Part shown: one piece after another, positions 7,660 to 15,095 of the stretch | Numbering within the stretch: the first letter of the stretch is position 1 | Layout: every line of letters begins with the position of its first letter | Assembly (NCBI GenBank): GCA_965151315.1 | Contig: CBCTZG010000033.1 | Span: 1 to 31,607, forward strand | Reading direction: 5' to 3' | From: Avimonoglobus sp965151315 | GTDB lineage: Bacteria > Bacillota > Clostridia > UBA1381 | Length of the DNA: 31,607 nt | Position numbers and translations under genes: made by a program | The notes under the pieces: generated by a model | Seen by the model: only the letters and a program-made list of their open reading frames with translations | The model's database searches: none | Told to the model about the DNA's origin: nothing

Positions 7660-8304
7660 CTATTTCAGCACATACAGCAAAACAGACAGATAGTGGCACA
7701 CGCTGCCGCCCAGCACGAACAAATGCCAGACAGAATGCATGTACCTGTACTTTTTCAGTACATAGAATATCACGCCCACCGTATAGACTACGCCGCCGGC
7801 AACCAGCAGAATTACTCCCGGCAGTGCGATCGACTCTATGATCGGCTTGATCGTAAAAACGATCGCCCAGCCCATCGCAATGTAGCAAACCAGCGAAAGC
7901 TTGTCAAACCGTTCCAGATCAATGGCGTTTAATATTATCCCCAAAACCGTTACGCCCCAGATCACACCGAACATCGTCCAGCCCAGCGCGTTGCGCATAC
8001 ACATCAGAAGATACGGCGTGTATGTGCCCGCGATTAGGATAAAAATAGAACAATGGTCAAAAATCCGGAGGATTTTTTTCGCGGTTTTGTTGGTTACAAT
8101 GTGATATACAGTTGACATCGAGTAAAGCAAAATCAGGGACACCCCGAAAATGATCCCGCTGGCCAAACCGTATCCGTCGCTGCGGAACACTGCAAACACA
8201 ATCAGCAGCGTCAGCGCGGCAACACTGAAAAGCGCGCCTACCCCATGTGAAATGGAATTAAAAATTTCCTCTCCCACCGTATACATCACGCTTTTATTGT
8301 TCAT
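7660..8304 (-). CDS. Hemolysin III / PAQR-family membrane protein
   Basis: This 214-aa protein with seven predicted membrane helices matches the HlyIII/YqfA branch of the PAQR family. It shows ISHGVGA near residue 19, DHCSIFILIAGTYTP in the third helix region and HSVWHLFVL near the C-terminus; the conserved histidines and aspartate form the metal-binding site in PAQR hydrolases. The family is named from a Bacillus cereus haemolysin, but most members are membrane-homeostasis proteins, so toxin activity should not be assumed. The ATG is 3 nt after the stop of the upstream repeat protein, and its GAAGGGG site lies inside that gene, indicating translational coupling. It sits between two paralogous repeat proteins. 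Confidence 0.93.
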   Translation of the reverse strand: MNNKSVMYTVGEEIFNSISHGVGALFSVAALTLLIVFAVFRSDGYGLASGIIFGVSLILLYSMSTVYHIVTNKTAKKILRIFDHCSIFILIAGTYTPYLLMCMRNALGWTMFGVIWGVTVLGIILNAIDLERFDKLSLVCYIAMGWAIVFTIKPIIESIALPGVILLVAGGVVYTVGVIFYVLKKYRYMHSVWHLFVLGGSVCHYLSVLLYVLK

Positions 8305-8307
8305 GGA

Positions 8308-9030
8308 TTATTCCCCTTCACCTGCCGGCGTCTGTTCAGGTGCCGCGTCCGTCGCGGCAGGGGCCTCTGCCGGGTCTGCCGTCTCGGCTGTATCAGCTGC
8401 GGCGTCCGGGGCCGCGGAAGCATTTGCTTCCTCCTGTGCCATCTGCTGCGCCTGCTGCATCGCTTCCATATATGCCGTCACGTCACTCCATTTGGAGGAT
8501 TCCGTAATATTGTCCGGCAGCATCAGCTGTTCCTTTAAAGACGCAAAATCCATGCCCATATCCTGGACTACCGCGCCGGCCCGCATGGACGGCTGGGCGT
8601 CGATATACTTGGTATCATTGGTTATTGTTTCGTCAAGGCCGTAGTTTTCCCGGAACTCCTCTAAAGTCACGCCGGTAAACTTGGCATAGTTTTCAATGGT
8701 CATATTAAATTTTGCCTGATCAATGGCTGTGTCCTTGGTAATGCCCTCCTGACCAGCCAGGCCGTATTCCGCCATAAAGTCGTCCGCAGATTTCCCCTGC
8801 TCCTTGGCGTATTTTTCAATCGTCATCACTTCCTGCGGTTTCGAGGCGTTATATTTTTCGATCATGCTCTGTACGCTAGGCTTCATAGCAAATCCAGCCA
8901 GGACTAAAAATCCAGCGATTACTACCCCGATCCCCGCGTTCAGCCAAATCTGCGCGGGCTCCCGTTTTGCCTTGCGGCGCACCGTTTCCGGTGCCTCCCG
9001 CCTGCGCTTTTTGGATTGTCTTTCGCTCAT
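8308..9030 (-). CDS. Single-pass membrane protein with basic cytoplasmic tail and extracellular YGL/IT repeats
   Basis: The 240-aa reading starts at 9030, 7 nt after AAAGGGGA; an in-frame ATG 13 codons upstream has no binding site. Residues 1-27 are strongly basic (KKRRR, VRRKAKR). One membrane helix lies at about 28-48. Three repeats of about 38-40 residues follow (about 69-108, 109-148, 149-189), with pattern M-T-I-E-x-Y-A-K-x-x-G-x-(S/T)-x-(D/E)-(E/D)-F-x-x-x-Y-G-L-x-x-x-I-T-x-D-T. The third is the most diverged. A Gln/Ala/Glu/Pro-rich tail of about 50 residues ends the protein. It is first in its operon and related to the gene at 6718-7626. The function is unknown; an envelope sensor, scaffold or partner of the hemolysin III protein is conjecture. 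Confidence 0.8.
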   Translation of the reverse strand: MSERQSKKRRREAPETVRRKAKREPAQIWLNAGIGVVIAGFLVLAGFAMKPSVQSMIEKYNASKPQEVMTIEKYAKEQGKSADDFMAEYGLAGQEGITKDTAIDQAKFNMTIENYAKFTGVTLEEFRENYGLDETITNDTKYIDAQPSMRAGAVVQDMGMDFASLKEQLMLPDNITESSKWSDVTAYMEAMQQAQQMAQEEANASAAPDAAADTAETADPAEAPAATDAAPEQTPAGEGE

Positions 9031-9072
9031 AAAAGTTTCCCCTTTCATCTTTGTAAATAAATCATACATATA

Positions 9073-9101
9073 ACTATACCATTTCTCACAGGAAAAATCA
9101 A
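9073..9101 (-). promoter_or_regulatory. SigA-type promoter of the repeat-protein/hemolysin III operon
   Basis: On the minus strand, TTGATT (9096-9101) and TATAGT (9073-9078) are 17 nt apart. The leader to the ATG at 9030 would be about 35 nt. Confidence 0.7.
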
Positions 9102-9170
9102 TATCAAAATTTAAACAGATTGTGAATTATTCCAGAAAGGGGGTGAAAGTTTACGAAAAATACACAAAAA

Positions 9171-9728
9171 TTACACAAGACGCTGGATCGCAGGCAGGGT
9201 TTGGGGCAGGGTATCATCCTCGCCCCTGCCAAACCGCCGGCAAGCCCGGAGGGTGGCCGCCATGTCCGGCAGAAAGCAAAGGCAACCGAAGATGGTCAGG
9301 ATCAGCTTTGTGTAAAGCGAAAGCCCGGATAGGATTCCTGTTACGCCGGGTTCTAAAAACCGAAAAAACAGCAGGGCCGCAACACCCCAGCAAGCGGAAA
9401 ACCATGCGCAGACCCGGCCGTGGAGGTTCACCGGTGCATCCCGGTAATCCCAAAGCCGTACCCGCAGGAAATTTTCCGCAAAATACTCCGTAATGTATTC
9501 CGCGCAGCTGGCCACCAGGAAGCCCCCGCAGAATACCAGCAGCGGATTCTCCGCCACAGGCCCCAGGGTGAGAATCAATAAAACCGCCCCCACGCCGTAA
9601 ACTGGACAGGCCGGCAGCCGCAAAAGCGTACGCCGGACGACATACCGCCGGTTGATTAAAAACGCGTAGGCCGTTTCCAGGCACCAGCCCAAAACCGAAT
9701 AGATGAAAAAATATAAAATATAGTCCAT
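9171..9728 (-). CDS. CmpB-like membrane protein (putative ABC-transporter type IV family)
   Basis: The 185-aa protein starts MDYILYFFIYSVLGWCLE and has four or five hydrophobic helices with the GWxxE signature and a CPVYGVGA stretch near residue 41. This pattern is typical of a Firmicutes membrane family annotated as putative ABC-transporter type IV/CmpB (my recollection of PF06541). Despite that label no ATPase is nearby, and the function of the family is not established. A strong GGAGGAGG site precedes the ATG. The C-terminal 25 residues are hydrophilic. It follows the nucleotidyltransferase gene, but a terminator lies between them. A plus-strand frame over the same DNA is a shadow. Confidence 0.75.
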   Translation of the reverse strand: MDYILYFFIYSVLGWCLETAYAFLINRRYVVRRTLLRLPACPVYGVGAVLLILTLGPVAENPLLVFCGGFLVASCAEYITEYFAENFLRVRLWDYRDAPVNLHGRVCAWFSACWGVAALLFFRFLEPGVTGILSGLSLYTKLILTIFGCLCFLPDMAATLRACRRFGRGEDDTLPQTLPAIQRLV

Positions 9729-9758
9729 TGTCCTCCTCCAAAAGTCAAAATAAAAAAA

Positions 9759-9778
9759 ACAGGCTGTTTCCAGCCTGT
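9759..9778 (-). terminator. Terminator of the nucleotidyltransferase gene
   Basis: An 8-bp perfect stem (ACAGGCTG with CAGCCTGT) around a 4-nt loop is followed on the minus strand by eight Ts (9752-9759). It lies 10 nt after the stop at 9789. Confidence 0.9.
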
Positions 9779-9788
9779 ATAGTATATC

Positions 9789-10526
9789 CTATTCATTTCT
9801 AAATAATTCCTGGGCAGCCTGATAGCTTTCCGGTGTGCCAATGTCAATGATCATATCGTCAAAGGTATAGGCGTACACCGGCGTTTTTTGGATCAGCCAA
9901 GGGATAAAATGTCCCGGCGCGTCCGGGTTGTTCCCTTCCTCCAAATATTGTCGGATCAACGGCAGCGTCTCCCGCCGGTAGAAATAAAACGGCGGCGCCG
10001 CGTAATGAGATTTGGGCTCCTGGGGCTTTTCCGCGAAATCCAAAACCCGGTTATCCGGCCCCAGCTCTACGATCCCCATAGCCTGCCTGGTCTTTCGGTC
10101 CTCTACATAATGAGCGGAGATCAGATCGCAGCCAGTATCGTAATACATCTTTACCATATCCTTTAAGGAAAAACGGAAAATATTGTCGCTGGCCAGCACA
10201 AAGATTTCATCCGTAATCCGCTCCTGCTCAATAACATACTGCATATCGCCGATAGCGCCCAAACGGTTGTCATTATTCGTTGTACCGTCGTCTAACACCT
10301 TGACAGGCTTCTTTCCCGCATAGTCCGCCCCCCACTGGGAAAACTGCCCTGCAAAGCGGTGATTGGTAACAATAAACACCCGGTTAATCTCCGGGATCTC
10401 CTCCAGCTTGTCCATTACATGATCCAAAATCGTTTTACTGCCCATTTTCAAAAGCGCTTTCGGCATATTTTCCGTCAGAGGGTACAGCCTGGTGGCATAC
10501 CCGGCCGCCAACAAAATACAATCCAT
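9789..10526 (-). CDS. Sugar-1-phosphate nucleotidyltransferase
   Basis: The 245-aa protein is a nucleotidyltransferase of the NDP-sugar pyrophosphorylase type. It begins with the nucleotide-binding motif LLAAGYATRLYPLTENMPKALL, a variant of GxGTRLxPxT-PK, and carries a metal-binding ASDN at about residue 117 and a FAEKPQEP stretch near 162-169. It would join a sugar 1-phosphate to a nucleoside triphosphate, releasing pyrophosphate. At 245 aa it lacks the left-handed beta-helix domain of GlmU/GlgC types and is closest in layout to RmlA or choline-/mannose-phosphate nucleotidyltransferases. The substrate cannot be read from the sequence. It is transcribed alone, with its own promoter and terminator. 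GGAGGAACAGGG precedes the ATG. Confidence 0.88.
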   Translation of the reverse strand: MDCILLAAGYATRLYPLTENMPKALLKMGSKTILDHVMDKLEEIPEINRVFIVTNHRFAGQFSQWGADYAGKKPVKVLDDGTTNNDNRLGAIGDMQYVIEQERITDEIFVLASDNIFRFSLKDMVKMYYDTGCDLISAHYVEDRKTRQAMGIVELGPDNRVLDFAEKPQEPKSHYAAPPFYFYRRETLPLIRQYLEEGNNPDAPGHFIPWLIQKTPVYAYTFDDMIIDIGTPESYQAAQELFRNE

Positions 10527-10559
10527 CCCTGTTCCTCCATGTTTTGATAAGATATTTCT

Positions 10560-10588
10560 ATTCTATTCTATTTTTGACGGGAAGTCAA
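10560..10588 (-). promoter_or_regulatory. SigA-type promoter of the nucleotidyltransferase gene
   Basis: On the minus strand, TTGACT (10583-10588) and TAGAAT (10560-10565) are 17 nt apart, with a leader of about 27 nt before the ATG at 10526. Confidence 0.72.
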
Positions 10589-10645
10589 GGCTTATTCCAA
10601 AAGCCATTGTCTAAATTTCCAAGTTCCCCGCCGCCGGACCAGATC

Positions 10646-11365
10646 TCAGCCCCGGATTGGTTCCCAGCCGTCGATTTTACTGCCCTGCACCGCGGTAAAC
10701 AGCCTTTTTTTCAGGCCAGGATTTAATCTCCTGTCCAGCTCCCGAATCAGCTCCTTCATCTCTTGCCGCTTGGTGACGCCGTCCGCCGGGCAGGGATTCT
10801 GCACCACCGGCAGCTGATGCCGCCGGGCCGCTCCCAGGATGTCCCGTTCCTGGACATAAATCATCGGCCGGATCTGATAAACGTCTCTCCGGTCTAAATA
10901 GGTGACCGGCGAAAAGCAGCTGACCCGCCCCTCATACATCAGGCTTAAGAAAAAGGTTTCCAGTACATCGTCGTTGTGGTGTCCCAAGGCGATCCGCCGG
11001 CAGCCGTTTTCAATCGCAAAATCATTTAAGGCTCCCCGCCGCATTTTGGCGCACAGGGAGCAGGGATTTTTCTCATTCCGGCAATCAAAGATCACCTCTT
11101 TAATATTGGTTTCCTTGACCCGGTACTCTACCCCCAAGCTGTCGCAGTATGCCTGAATGCCGGAATAATCCGCCCGGTAGCCCATATCCAGTGTCAGGCC
11201 CACCACGGTGAATTTTTTGGGGTAATACCGGCTGAGGCCTGCCAAAGCACCTAACAGGACAAGGCTGTCTTTGCCGCCGGAAACCCCGACGGCCACCCGG
11301 TCGCCTGCCTGGATCATATCGTAGTCCTCTACGGCTTTTCGAATATAGCTTGTTACTTTTTTCAC
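10646..11365 (-). CDS. ttcA: TtcA-family tRNA 2-thiolation ATPase
   Basis: The 239-aa protein is an N-type PP-loop ATPase with SGGKDS at residues 29-34. Cys102 and Cys105 (PCSLCAKMRR) and Cys192 (NPCPADG) match the three cysteines that hold a [4Fe-4S] cluster in TtcA, the enzyme that makes 2-thiocytidine at tRNA position 32. GHHNDDVLETFFL is the usual family motif. Some Firmicutes paralogues have other or unknown targets, so the substrate is inferred. The start is a GTG whose GTGA overlaps the pgsA stop by 4 nt, giving translational coupling. It is the last gene of the HD-recX-rimO-pgsA-ttcA operon. Confidence 0.85.
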   Translation of the reverse strand: MKKVTSYIRKAVEDYDMIQAGDRVAVGVSGGKDSLVLLGALAGLSRYYPKKFTVVGLTLDMGYRADYSGIQAYCDSLGVEYRVKETNIKEVIFDCRNEKNPCSLCAKMRRGALNDFAIENGCRRIALGHHNDDVLETFFLSLMYEGRVSCFSPVTYLDRRDVYQIRPMIYVQERDILGAARRHQLPVVQNPCPADGVTKRQEMKELIRELDRRLNPGLKKRLFTAVQGSKIDGWEPIRG

Positions 11366-11922
11366 GGCTGCTCCTCTTCCGCCCGGAAAATATGGATATT
11401 TTTAACTAGATAGTCGATCCCGGAAATTACGGTAAACAAGGTGCATATCCAAATCAGCGCATGGGTGACGACTGCCGCCGCGCCTTGCGGGAAGACCGGA
11501 TACATCAAAACTATCCCGGCGATAATGGCAAGCATCTGGGATACTGTCTTGATCTTCCCCAGCATGCTGGCCGCGATAACCTTTCCTCCAGACACCGCCA
11601 AGAGCCGGATGCCGGAAACCATAAATTCCCGGAACAAAATGATCATCAGCGCCCAGGGGTTCATCCGCCCTATAGCGACAAAGACGATAAAAGCTGATGT
11701 CGTCAGCATTTTATCCGCCAGGGGATCCATAAATTTTCCAAAGGTGGTGATCTGGTTATAATGCCGGGCAATATAGCCGTCTGCCGCGTCGCTGACGGAC
11801 GCCGCGATAAATACGATAATCGCCGCCGTCAGGCACCATGTACGCTCCGCCGCCAGCAAAAGCCCCATAAACACGGGTACTAAAATCATTCTGGCGATAG
11901 TAATTTTATTTGCCGTCGTCAT
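11362..11922 (-). CDS. pgsA: CDP-diacylglycerol-glycerol-3-phosphate 3-phosphatidyltransferase
   Basis: The 186-aa integral membrane protein carries the CDP-alcohol phosphotransferase motif D-x2-DG-x2-AR-x8-G-x3-D-x3-D at Asp45-Asp70 (SDAADGYIAR, GKFMDPLADK). It makes phosphatidylglycerol phosphate, the first committed step to phosphatidylglycerol. I place the start at the ATG at 11922, 7 nt after AGGAG; a TTG five codons upstream is in frame but overlaps that site. It begins 4 nt after the rimO stop, and its stop overlaps the ttcA start. RimO-PgsA adjacency is common in Firmicutes. Confidence 0.95.
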   Translation of the reverse strand: MTTANKITIARMILVPVFMGLLLAAERTWCLTAAIIVFIAASVSDAADGYIARHYNQITTFGKFMDPLADKMLTTSAFIVFVAIGRMNPWALMIILFREFMVSGIRLLAVSGGKVIAASMLGKIKTVSQMLAIIAGIVLMYPVFPQGAAAVVTHALIWICTLFTVISGIDYLVKNIHIFRAEEEQP

Positions 11923-11926
11923 ATCT

Positions 11927-13258
11927 TCACTCCTCAACCTGTCTTCCCGTCAAATCATATTCGTCCGCGTCCAAAATCTCTACCCGGACAATTTCCCCCA
12001 AATCTACCGCGTCCGCCGCCGCAAAATACACGGTGGAATCCACGCCGATGGAGTCCCCCCGGCTCCGGCCAAAATACATGAAATTCTCCTCGTCATAGCC
12101 TTCCGTCAAAACCTCCAGCACACTGCCGATCTTCCCTTGGTTAATCTCCGCCGAAATCCCCTGCTGCAGGGTCATGAGCCGGTCCAGGCGCCGCGCCTTG
12201 GTTTCCTCGTCCAGCTGGCCGGCAAAGGCCGCGGCCGGGGTGTCCTCCTCCTGCGAATAGGCAAATACCCCCATCCGGTCAAACCGTGCTTCTTTTACAA
12301 AGTCATACAGTTCTTCAAACTGCTCCCCCGTTTCTCCCGGGAAACCGACGATCAGCGACGTCCGGATCACGGCGTCCGGCATTTTTCCCCGGATCATGGC
12401 CAGCTTTTCCGTAATCTCCCGCCGGTTTGTCCGCCGGGCCATCCGCCGCAGGATGGTGTCGTTGATATGCTGGATCGGCATATCAATATAATCGCAGATT
12501 TTTGGATTGGCCGCCATTACATCGATCAGGCTGTCAGTAACAGCTTCTGTGTAAAAATAATGTACCCGAATCCATTGGATCCCGTCGATTTCACATAAAG
12601 CCGTCAGCAGCCGGTCCAGGGCATATTCTCCATAAAGATCCAAGCCGTATCGGGTGGTATCCTGGGCGATCAGGATCAGCTCCTTCACTCCGGCGGCCGC
12701 TAACTCCCGGGCTTCCGCCGTAATATCCTCGATTTTCCGGCTCCGGAGCCTGCCCCGCATCATGGGGATGGCGCAGTATGTACAGTTGTTGTCACAGCCG
12801 TCGGCAATTTTTAAATAGGCTGTATAGGCCGGAGTCGTCAAAACCCGGGGAAGTCCCTCCTCCGGCACATCGTTGATATGCCCGTACAGCAGCGGCCGGC
12901 CGCCGCCCAAGGCTTCCTCTACCACCTGGGCAATCCGCTGGTAGTCCCCGGTGCCCACAACGGCGTCTACCTCCGGCAGCTCCGTCTGGATTTCCGCATG
13001 GTACCGTTCCGCCAGGCAGCCGGCAGCGATCAAGAGCCTGCACCGGCCCTTTTTATATTCCGCCATTTCCAAAATTGTATCAATAGACTCCTGCTTAGCC
13101 GACTCAATAAAGCCGCAGGTATTCACCACCAAAATATCTGCCTGGGCCGGGTCGCTGACCAGCTTATAGCCCTTCTCCCGCAAAATCCCCAGCATGGTTT
13201 CCGCGTCGGTCTGATTTTTCGCACAGCCCAGGGAAACCATTCCTATTGTATATCCCAT
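11927..13258 (-). CDS. rimO: Ribosomal protein S12 methylthiotransferase RimO
   Basis: The 443-aa protein has all three domains of the methylthiotransferase family. The N-terminal domain has Cys12, Cys48 and Cys80 for the auxiliary [4Fe-4S] cluster. The radical-SAM core has C-x3-C-x2-C at Cys154, Cys158 and Cys161 (DGCDNNCTYCAIP). The C-terminal part is a TRAM-like domain. SLGCAKNQTDAE and the MPIQH motif favour RimO over MiaB. It methylthiolates the conserved aspartate of ribosomal protein S12. The start is 3 nt after the recX stop, with GAGGAG inside the end of recX, so translation is probably coupled. Confidence 0.97.
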   Translation of the reverse strand: MGYTIGMVSLGCAKNQTDAETMLGILREKGYKLVSDPAQADILVVNTCGFIESAKQESIDTILEMAEYKKGRCRLLIAAGCLAERYHAEIQTELPEVDAVVGTGDYQRIAQVVEEALGGGRPLLYGHINDVPEEGLPRVLTTPAYTAYLKIADGCDNNCTYCAIPMMRGRLRSRKIEDITAEARELAAAGVKELILIAQDTTRYGLDLYGEYALDRLLTALCEIDGIQWIRVHYFYTEAVTDSLIDVMAANPKICDYIDMPIQHINDTILRRMARRTNRREITEKLAMIRGKMPDAVIRTSLIVGFPGETGEQFEELYDFVKEARFDRMGVFAYSQEEDTPAAAFAGQLDEETKARRLDRLMTLQQGISAEINQGKIGSVLEVLTEGYDEENFMYFGRSRGDSIGVDSTVYFAAADAVDLGEIVRVEILDADEYDLTGRQVEE

Positions 13259-13261
13259 TGT

Positions 13262-13726
13262 TTACTCCTCTTTTAACTGTTCTATACACCGTTTAATTTC
13301 GTCAAACCCATAGCCCCGGTAGGAAAAATACCGTATAGCCCGGTCAATATTTTTCTGTTCAAAATTTCCGCCCAGCTTTTTTGCCACCAGCGGCAGCAGC
13401 TGGTCTGTTTCGTCCTCCGCCAGCTGGGCTAGGGCCTCCCCGATATATTCCGCCGCGACGCCTCGTTTTTTCAGCTCAGCCTGGATCCTGTACCGGCCGA
13501 ATTTTTTTAAATTTGCCAGATCCCGGGCCATCCGCAGGGCGTAATCCCGGTCATTAATCAGGCCATATTCCCGCAGATATGCCATCAGGCTCTCCATATC
13601 CGCCGCCCGGGCCCCAGCCCGGCGGAGCTTATCCGAAAGCTCCTTTTCGGAATAGCTGCGGAATTCCAAAAGCCGCAGGGCTTTTTCCCGGGCTTGGTCA
13701 AAGGTCATTTCTTTCTTCTCTTCCAT
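13262..13726 (-). CDS. recX: Regulatory protein RecX
   Basis: The 154-aa protein consists of tandem three-helix repeats. It has the RecX signatures ALRLLEFRSYSEKELSDKL near residue 15 and YGLINDRDYA near residue 54, then KFGRYRIQAELKKRGV and a final YFSYRGYGFDEIKRCI. RecX binds inside the RecA filament groove and blocks its extension. A GAGGAG site lies 8 nt before the ATG and overlaps the stop of the upstream HD-domain gene. recA is not in this window. Length and motifs fit the family, which is variable in sequence. Confidence 0.92.
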   Translation of the reverse strand: MEEKKEMTFDQAREKALRLLEFRSYSEKELSDKLRRAGARAADMESLMAYLREYGLINDRDYALRMARDLANLKKFGRYRIQAELKKRGVAAEYIGEALAQLAEDETDQLLPLVAKKLGGNFEQKNIDRAIRYFSYRGYGFDEIKRCIEQLKEE

Positions 13727-13738
13727 GTCCCGCGCTCC

Positions 13739-14926
13739 TCAAATCCGGAAATAGTCAAATAGCTGCCCGAAGTCCACGCCGGCGATCTCCCGGTTTTCGT
13801 ACTGGGAAAACAGGTTATGGTATCCCGACTCGATCTGCTCAGAGGTGATACCGTACTTGATAGACAGATATGCCTCCAGGTAGGCGGACAGATGGTCGCA
13901 GCCCCGGATAATCTCCCCGTCGATGGGATCAAATTCTGCCGCATCATATTTCTGGTTGATCTCTGCGGAGGTCACATGGCGCACCCGGCCCGCCTGGCGG
14001 ATCCGGGAAGAAAATTCGTCCTGGGTATAATATTCGATCTCCGGCCGCCAGCTCTCCGGCAGCATCGGATAGATCACCTTGCGCATCTGGTCGTCCTCAA
14101 TTTCCTTGATAATGCTGTCTAAGCCTTTTACGGATGCTTTTACCGGAGAAACAATGTCCCGGGTCAGCACCTCCGGCAGATCATGAAACAGCGCAGCAAA
14201 AAAATTATTGGCCAGTCTTGCGTCGCAGGCCTCCATTTCCAGGGTGCAGAAATAGGTCAGGATCGCCACCACCAGCATATGCCCCATAACAAAGGTCTGC
14301 GGCATCCGCACAGCCCGAGACCACCGCTGCTGATAACGCAGCTTCCCGATCAGGGACAAAAAATCCTCTAAATCCGGACTGGTGGCGAAAATCTGATAGC
14401 CCCGGAAGGTATTGCACTCCGCCAGCCCCCGGGTCACCTCGGTCTTTACCTGCTCAATTCCGTAGGTGGTGCCGTTTTGCGGGTAAATAATCTTAAATTC
14501 CCAGTCTGTAGCAAAATAGTGGGCAGCCTTTAATATCTGCCGTTCTTTTTTTGCGTATTCCGGATCCCGGAGATACCGGGCCATCTTCTCGGCAAAGCCG
14601 CCTTTTATGCCGCTGATCTGGCCCCTGAGCTGTTCTAAGACCCAGTCGTTGATCTGGGCGCCCTTTTCCCGCATGAGCCGGTGATAGATCGGCGGCTTGA
14701 TATCCGTCAGAACAACCCGGTGGAGAAACTCAAAAATGCCGCCCTCCAAAAGCTTCAGCGGGTCATACGCCCCGTCTCCCTCACATTTGGCCAGCACATA
14801 GGCGTAAAACATTTTGTGGGCCTGCTTATCCAGCTCTGTGAAGCCGGCCCATGGACGGATATGGTCGTTCCACCGCTGGATGGATACCGCTTCATAAATC
14901 AGGGATATCAAGGATTTCCGAATCAT
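13739..14926 (-). CDS. YfbR-like HD-domain phosphohydrolase
   Basis: The 395-aa soluble protein has a metal-dependent HD phosphohydrolase core. The ligand series is a His in VMGHMLVVAILTYF, the HD pair in FFAALFHDLPEVLTRDIVSPVK, and a late Asp in GCDHLSAYLEAYLSIKYG. This arrangement resembles the YfbR 5'-nucleotidase type, but the protein is about twice that length, with an N-terminal region (about residues 1-190) that I cannot assign. The substrate is unknown. The start is taken at the ATG at 14926, 7 nt after GGAG; the ATG two codons upstream lies 1 nt from that site. It is first in the operon leading to recX, rimO, pgsA and ttcA, behind the promoter at 14963-14991. Confidence 0.85.
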   Translation of the reverse strand: MIRKSLISLIYEAVSIQRWNDHIRPWAGFTELDKQAHKMFYAYVLAKCEGDGAYDPLKLLEGGIFEFLHRVVLTDIKPPIYHRLMREKGAQINDWVLEQLRGQISGIKGGFAEKMARYLRDPEYAKKERQILKAAHYFATDWEFKIIYPQNGTTYGIEQVKTEVTRGLAECNTFRGYQIFATSPDLEDFLSLIGKLRYQQRWSRAVRMPQTFVMGHMLVVAILTYFCTLEMEACDARLANNFFAALFHDLPEVLTRDIVSPVKASVKGLDSIIKEIEDDQMRKVIYPMLPESWRPEIEYYTQDEFSSRIRQAGRVRHVTSAEINQKYDAAEFDPIDGEIIRGCDHLSAYLEAYLSIKYGITSEQIESGYHNLFSQYENREIAGVDFGQLFDYFRI

Positions 14927-14962
14927 CTGCATTCTCCTTTCCGGTTTGCTGTACTTTCTATC

Positions 14963-14991
14963 ATCATATCATGAATTCCGGGAAAAAACAA
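14963..14991 (-). promoter_or_regulatory. SigA-type promoter of the HD-recX-rimO-pgsA-ttcA operon
   Basis: On the minus strand, TTGTTT (14986-14991) and TATGAT (14963-14968) are separated by 17 nt. No other good promoter was seen inside the following five genes, which are spaced by 3-12 nt or overlap. Confidence 0.6.
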
Positions 14992-15095
14992 TATTTTTTT
15001 CCAGATTCCACAAAGCCTTTCCGGGATCCCCGAAAGCACTGATTCCCATTTCCCCTTCGGCCAGCATATTTTAAAGATAGAGAGGAGGTGATTTT

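Noticed and set aside
9122..9493. Plus-strand open frame of 123 codons with a nearby GAAAGGGGG
   Set aside because: It is antisense to the CmpB-like membrane protein gene, its product is basic, proline-rich and unlike any family, and the GC-rich opposite strand explains its openness.
15060..15075. SigK/SigG-like -10 box (CATATTTTA) before the lysozyme gene
   Set aside because: The -10 pattern is short and no matching -35 element is at a proper distance, so it was not called.
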